64,000 bases of DNA from Sphingobium sp. Lineage in GTDB: Bacteria; Pseudomonadota; Alphaproteobacteria; Sphingomonadales; Sphingomonadaceae. This document shows, piece after piece, positions 59,302-64,000 of this stretch. The stretch covers positions 18,732 through 82,731 of the forward strand of contig JALCRK010000008.1 of NCBI GenBank assembly GCA_022652485.1, written 5' to 3'. The notes beneath the pieces are model-generated. The model was not told the origin of the DNA. It ran no database searches and worked only from the letters and a program-made list of their open reading frames with translations. Within the stretch, counting starts at the first letter, position 1; each line of letters begins with the position of its first letter. The translations under genes were made by a program, and so were the position numbers.

Positions 59302-59832
59302 TCAGATCCCCAGCAGCGCGGCGAGGCGACGCAGCACATATTTGTTATACTCCCAGAACAGCGTCGAAAAGCTCGGCTGGCTCGGCACCGCGTCGTACAC
59401 CACCACGATATCGCGCGGCAACGCCTGCCTCAATTCAAACGCCGCGCGCCGCATATGCCAGTCGCTGGTGATGAGACGCACCGTATCATAGCCTCGCCGC
59501 TCCAGCCATTGAGCCGTCTCGATGCCGTTGGAGCGCGTGTCGATGGCTTCCCGCCCCAGGGTGACGCAGCAATCGAACAGCTTGTCCGGGGCGTCGTAGC
59601 GCACCGCCAGCTCGTGCGGTTTCACCGAGCGGTCCACGCCGGATATCAGCATTCGCTTGGCCGCTCCCTCACGCATGAGCGCAAGCCCCCGATCAAGCCG
59701 GCCCGGCCCGCCGGTCAGCACAACGATGGCGTCCGTGGTGCGCCCGTCAAGCGGCTGGGGCAGCAGCAGCGCGAACCAGCCGAAGCCCAGTCCCCACACG
59801 AGCAGCATGAGGGCGCCAAGGCGCGCGGTCAC
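59302..59832 (-). CDS. YdcF/SanA-like DUF218 family protein (GTG start overlapping ftsX stop)
   Basis: AIVVLTGGPGRLDRGLALMREGAAKRMLISGVD, DTRSNGIETAQWLERRGYDTVRLITSDWHMRRA. Confidence 0.85.
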   Translation of the reverse strand: MTARLGALMLLVWGLGFGWFALLLPQPLDGRTTDAIVVLTGGPGRLDRGLALMREGAAKRMLISGVDRSVKPHELAVRYDAPDKLFDCCVTLGREAIDTRSNGIETAQWLERRGYDTVRLITSDWHMRRAAFELRQALPRDIVVVYDAVPSQPSFSTLFWEYNKYVLRRLAALLGI

Positions 59833-60722
59833 AGGTTGCGCTCCAGCGCGCGCATCACCGTGATTCGCGCCGTGAGCGCCGCGACCAGCACGGCAAAGAG
59901 GGGCAGGCCGAACAATATCGCGACCGAACGCCACGGCAGGCGGATCAGCCCCGCCAGCTCAGACTGGCTGACATGGAGATTGCTGTCGAGCAGCCAAAGC
60001 AACGCAGCAGCCGACACCGTTCCCGCCATCGCGCCCAGCGCCGCATCCAGCGCAATGCGCCGCTGGAACAGTCGGGCGAGCTGGAGATCTGTCGCGCCGA
60101 GCATATGGATGATATCGATCGTGCCCCGATGCGCGGCATGGGCGCTGTTCGCGGCCAGCACCACGACCGCGCCCGTCATCAACAGCATCAGCGCCACGAG
60201 CCCGCCCGCAAGCCACATCAGGGTGCGCATCAGCCCCTCCACCGGGGCGAGATAGCCCTGATGGGCATCGATCCGCGCGGAGGGCAAGATCCGCTTCACT
60301 GCCTGCTCGATCTGCGTGACCCGGGCACTTCCCGCGGCCGGTCTGAGCGACAGGTCGATCAGCGCCGGGATCGGCAGCTCGTCGGCGCGCGCATCCTCCC
60401 CCAGCCACGGCGCAAGTTGCGCCAGCATCTGGGCCTCCGGGACGACCTTATAGGTCCGCACGCCGCGGGCACTGTCGAGATAGGCGGAGATGCCGCGCAC
60501 CGCCTGCATCCGTTTGGCCGCGTTCGCCTCCACAATCTGGATCGTATAGCCACCGGCAAGGTCGCCGCGCAGCCGCGTCAGCGCGTGCCCCAGACCCAGG
60601 GCGCAGGCGGCGGAGAGCACGGTGAGGAACATCATGATGCCGATGATCCACGGCATCGGCCCCCGCCGCCCTTCCGGCAACCAACGGTTGCGCGCGGCGC
60701 GTGAGGAGCGCGCGGACGTCAT
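59829..60722 (-). CDS. ftsX: Cell division protein FtsX
   Basis: Permease with large extracytoplasmic loop ([19 protein letters not shown]), directly after ftsE. Confidence 0.88.
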   Translation of the reverse strand: MTSARSSRAARNRWLPEGRRGPMPWIIGIMMFLTVLSAACALGLGHALTRLRGDLAGGYTIQIVEANAAKRMQAVRGISAYLDSARGVRTYKVVPEAQMLAQLAPWLGEDARADELPIPALIDLSLRPAAGSARVTQIEQAVKRILPSARIDAHQGYLAPVEGLMRTLMWLAGGLVALMLLMTGAVVVLAANSAHAAHRGTIDIIHMLGATDLQLARLFQRRIALDAALGAMAGTVSAAALLWLLDSNLHVSQSELAGLIRLPWRSVAILFGLPLFAVLVAALTARITVMRALERNL

Positions 60723-61462
60723 TGCGGCTTGCCCAGCGGCAGGCCTGCGCGGTCATCGCGCGCGGGGCTGGCGGGCGGGAAGCGCAGCGCGCCCGTAGGA
60801 TCGATCAGGCGCCCCTTGTCGAGCCGCATCATCTGCGCATGGGCGATCTGCCCGATCAGTGGCAAATCGTGCGTCGCGATAACGATCGTGGTCCCAAGCC
60901 GGTTCAGCGCCTCGAACAGGGCAATCAGCCGCTTTGCCATCTCGGCATCGACGTTACCGGTCGGCTCGTCCGCCACCAATATGTCGGGCCGTCCGATGAC
61001 GGCGCGGGCAATCGCAATGCGCTGCTGCTCCCCGCCGGAGAGCGAAGCGGGCAGCGCGCCTTCCCGACCGCCCAAGCCAACCCAGGCGAGCATTTCCTCG
61101 ACCGGCCCGGCAATGTCCTTTTCCTCGATCCCTGCCACACGCAGCGGCAGCGCGATATTGTCGAACGCCGAGAGATGCGGTACCAGCCGGAAATCCTGGA
61201 ACACCACGCCGATGCGCCGCCGAAATCCGGGCAGGCGGCCACGGTGCATCATCACCACATCCTCGCCGAAAAGCCTGAGCACCCCGCGTGTGGGTCGCTG
61301 CGCGAGGTAAAGCAGCTTCAGCAGCGAAGTCTTCCCCGCCCCGGAGGCGCCGGTGAGAAAATAGAAACCTCCGGCGGAAAGGGAAAAATTGATATCCCTG
61401 AGCACCTCGGCGTCCGCCCCGTAGCGCAGGCCGATATTCTCGAACTGGATGACCCTTTCCAT
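60719..61462 (-). CDS. ftsE: Cell division ATP-binding protein FtsE
   Basis: [15 protein letters not shown] (Walker A), [33 protein letters not shown]. Confidence 0.94.
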   Translation of the reverse strand: MERVIQFENIGLRYGADAEVLRDINFSLSAGGFYFLTGASGAGKTSLLKLLYLAQRPTRGVLRLFGEDVVMMHRGRLPGFRRRIGVVFQDFRLVPHLSAFDNIALPLRVAGIEEKDIAGPVEEMLAWVGLGGREGALPASLSGGEQQRIAIARAVIGRPDILVADEPTGNVDAEMAKRLIALFEALNRLGTTIVIATHDLPLIGQIAHAQMMRLDKGRLIDPTGALRFPPASPARDDRAGLPLGKPQ

Positions 61463-61613
61463 CACCGTGAAGCACCGACCCCCGCGCAAATCCCGCAACC
61501 GGAGCCATCGCACAAGGCTCCGCACAGGTAAAGCCCGCGCGACTTCAACCGCAATGGTTAACAACTCGTCAACATGGCTTGCGCGCGCGTTCGATGCGCG
61601 CTTAATAAGGGAC

Positions 61614-62483
61614 ATGATCCTGATCTGCCCCCAATGCGCCACGCGCTACCTGGTTCCCGACGAGGCAATCGGTGTAACAGGGCGCCAGGTGCGCTGCGCC
61701 TCATGCAAGCACAGCTGGTTTCAGGAAGGGATCGCGCTTCCCGCGCGCGAGGAAAAGGCCGCCGCACCCGTTGCGTCGCCTGTGCAGAATGCGCCCCCCG
61801 AGGCAGCCACCGCGGCCCCCGAAAGCGCCGCCGAGCGCCCGGTCGACCGGGTGGCGGATGATTTCGGATTTGATGCCGTCAACACGGAAACCGGCGGCGA
61901 TCCCGTGCCGCAGGGCCAGGCGCGCGAAGTCGATGTCACCGATGTCGGCCCCACCAATCCGCGTGTCATCGATGCGCAGGCGGGCAAGCGCGCCGCCGAT
62001 CTGGCCGAGGCGGAAGACTATGCCGACGAGGAAGAGGACGAACCGTTCCGCCCGCGCCGCAATCCGGCACGGCTCTGGACCTGGGCGGCGATTGTCTTTG
62101 CCCTGATGCTCGCGGCCGCGGGCGGTGCCCTAGCCTATTTCGGCCCGCCGCAATGGGCGGTGCGCGCCGGTCTGCTCGCAGATGCCGAGGAGCCCGCCCT
62201 GCTGTTCAGCCTCACCAAACCCGCCGAATGGCGCACCCTGCCCAATGGCGCGGAGTATTTCGCCTTCGCGGCCCAGATCCACAATGGCGGCACGAATGTC
62301 GAGCCGGTGCCACCGGTTGAGGTGCAGCTCCGGGACCGCCAGGGCCGGCTGGTGTTCAGCTGGATCACCCGTGCCGACAAGGCAGAGTTGAAGCCGGGCG
62401 AGGAAGCAAGCATCAACGAAAGCCGCGTCGATATCCCCAAGAGCGTCGAAAACATCTCGCTGGCTTTCGTCAACGCACCCTAG
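61614..62483 (+). CDS. MJ0042-type zinc-ribbon membrane protein
   Basis: MILICPQCATRYLVPDEAIGVTGRQVRCASCKHSWF; one TM segment; conserved C-terminal domain. Confidence 0.85.
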   Translation: MILICPQCATRYLVPDEAIGVTGRQVRCASCKHSWFQEGIALPAREEKAAAPVASPVQNAPPEAATAAPESAAERPVDRVADDFGFDAVNTETGGDPVPQGQAREVDVTDVGPTNPRVIDAQAGKRAADLAEAEDYADEEEDEPFRPRRNPARLWTWAAIVFALMLAAAGGALAYFGPPQWAVRAGLLADAEEPALLFSLTKPAEWRTLPNGAEYFAFAAQIHNGGTNVEPVPPVEVQLRDRQGRLVFSWITRADKAELKPGEEASINESRVDIPKSVENISLAFVNAP

Positions 62484-62591
62484 CCGCAAATATTCTCGGT
62501 TGTGGCACGCGAGGGCGCTTGCATGGCCCTGCCCCCTTTGCTAAGGGCCAGCGCCTGCCAGGTGCCGGGTTGCCGGTTTCCTATCTGATGT

Positions 62592-62678
62592 GCGGTCGTG
62601 GCGGAACTGGTAGACGCGCAACGTTGAGGTCGTTGTGGCCGAAAGGCCGTGGAAGTTCGAGTCTTCTCGACCGCACCA
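62592..62678 (+). tRNA. tRNA-Leu (anticodon GAG)
   Basis: GCGGTCGTGGCGGAACTGGTAGACGCGCAACGTTGAGGTCGTTG..GTTCGAGTCTTCTCGACCGCACCA; long variable arm, encoded CCA. Confidence 0.96.
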
Positions 62679-62879
62679 ATCAGTCTTCATGACAAACTGA
62701 AATCAACCCCTAGGGGGCGTCCCGCGCGAGAATGGCGCGGTTCCGCGAGGTTTCGCGGCACATCCTTTCGGCACTGCAGCCAGAGACGCGGTCCCACCCG
62801 CCGTTTCACGCAAGAAAATCGTCGGATTCTCTGGTCGGAAGAATATGGCTTCACTGTCATTTGCTGGATGGTCCGACGA

Positions 62880-63878
62880 TCAGCCGGCGAAGCCGAGCAT
62901 CCGCTCCTGCGCTGCCCAGTCAATCGGCAGGTTCGCCGCAAGGAGCATCTGGCGGTTGAGCTTACGGAGCTGCACTCCCTCAGTAATCGCCTCCACGATC
63001 CGGGGGCTGAGCCACGCGATACGCAGAAGACGCGCGAGATGGGTCCGACAGCGCCCTTTACTCTTGCCGATCTGATGCAGGCTGAGTTCCGGGCTGGACT
63101 GGACCAGTTCCAGTGCCGCGCGCGCGTCCGTCAGCAGCGCCAGTAGATCGTCATTCACCGGCCTGCCGGGTTCTCCACTGTCGATCCTGAGCCTGGCTTC
63201 GCGATATGGCTTGCGAGACGGAAGCGGGATACTCCAACGCCAGCATGGCTGATTGGTGAGACCGAGCGCGGCGGGCTTGAGGGTGAGATCGAGGTTGCCT
63301 TTCTCCACCTTGATCAGCGCGACCAGTGACCTGATCGCTGTCTGCGCATCGCCCGTCTGCTTGAGGCGGCTCCTTAGAAATCTGGGGCCCTCGAACATGG
63401 TGCGCAGCAGATCGGCCTCCTCCACCTCCAGGTTCGCCAGCCTGCGCAGAGCATGGCCATCAAGTGCACCCTGCCCGAATCGGCTAGACGGCGGATCGGC
63501 GGGGCGTGCGAGGTCTTTACGGGTCTCGTAATAGGAGTAGCGGCGCGCCCCCTTTGTGGCATAAGTCGGTACGATCTGGCGGCCATGCGGATCAGCAAGC
63601 AATCCGATCAGCAGCGCGTTTTGCCGATCATTCTTTGGCCGCTTGCGGGGCGGCGCCTTTTCCCGCAGCTGCGCCTGCACCGCGTCCCACAGTTCCTCAT
63701 CAACGATTGGCACATGCTCACCATCATGAACCGTGCCTCTGTGCACGATCTTGCCGCGATAGACCGGATTCTTGAGTAGGTAGAACAGACTGCCCCGCCG
63801 GAACGGAATGCCCCCACGATGAGGGCTGCCGACCCGGTGCTGGACCTTCGTCAAAATGCCTTCCCGCTCCAGCCGCAC
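62880..63878 (-). pseudogene. 5'-truncated large serine recombinase (recombinase and zinc-ribbon region; no resolvase catalytic domain)
   Basis: LEREGILTKVQHRVGSPHRGGIPFRRGSLFYLLKNPVYRGKIVHRGTVHDGEHVPIVDEELWDAVQAQL is typical of the Recombinase domain; in-frame stop TAA (63953-63951 on minus strand) just upstream. Confidence 0.7.
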
Positions 63879-63981
63879 TATGTGTTTAGTCCCGGCATTT
63901 GATGGTGCATTATTCGGCCAGGAATGGCAGGATGCGCTATGGGACAGATTTTACACGGGAGCGCCCGCACGACAGAGGCAG

Positions 63982-64000
63982 TCCCCCGGATCAAGTCCGG
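63982..64000. repeat. Partial copy of the intergenic repeat found at 29388-29400
   Basis: CGGATCAAGTCCGG shared with the right end of the 29282-29406 element; cut by window edge. Confidence 0.5.

Overview
High-GC alphaproteobacterial chromosome window, most likely Sphingomonadales judging from protein style and gene neighbourhoods. It is mostly core genome: a chemotaxis operon (MCP tail, STAS protein, cheA, cheR, cheB, cheD, cheY, cheW, a second cheB-like gene), map, a TPR/GT41 glycosyltransferase, a diiron oxygenase-like protein with its own ferredoxin reductase, mrp-hflK-hflC-degP, gltX, nadE, prs, rpmI-rplT-pheS-pheT, crtI, nhaA, an NfrB-like glycosyltransferase with an outer-membrane partner, gloA/gloB, rsh, a LytS/LytTR pair, GtrA/GT-C genes, tadA, rpmB, a K+ channel, plsC, ftsE-ftsX, two tRNAs and a 5'-truncated serine recombinase at the right edge. 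I see no CRISPR array, prophage or obvious defence island. The best leads are: (i) a second CheB in which the catalytic His appears replaced by Gln; (ii) a two-gene diiron oxygenase/reductase unit behind a promoter that carries a 28-bp palindrome resembling a TetR operator; (iii) a compact NfrB-like GT2 plus outer-membrane barrel pair; (iv) consecutive hairpins after rpmB, one with 39-nt near-perfect arms, and a 17-bp-arm palindrome just upstream of the next gene; (v) two small ORFs absent from the ORF track, one a 34-aa transmembrane peptide upstream of a K+ channel gene. All product names are from reading motifs by eye; no database search was run.
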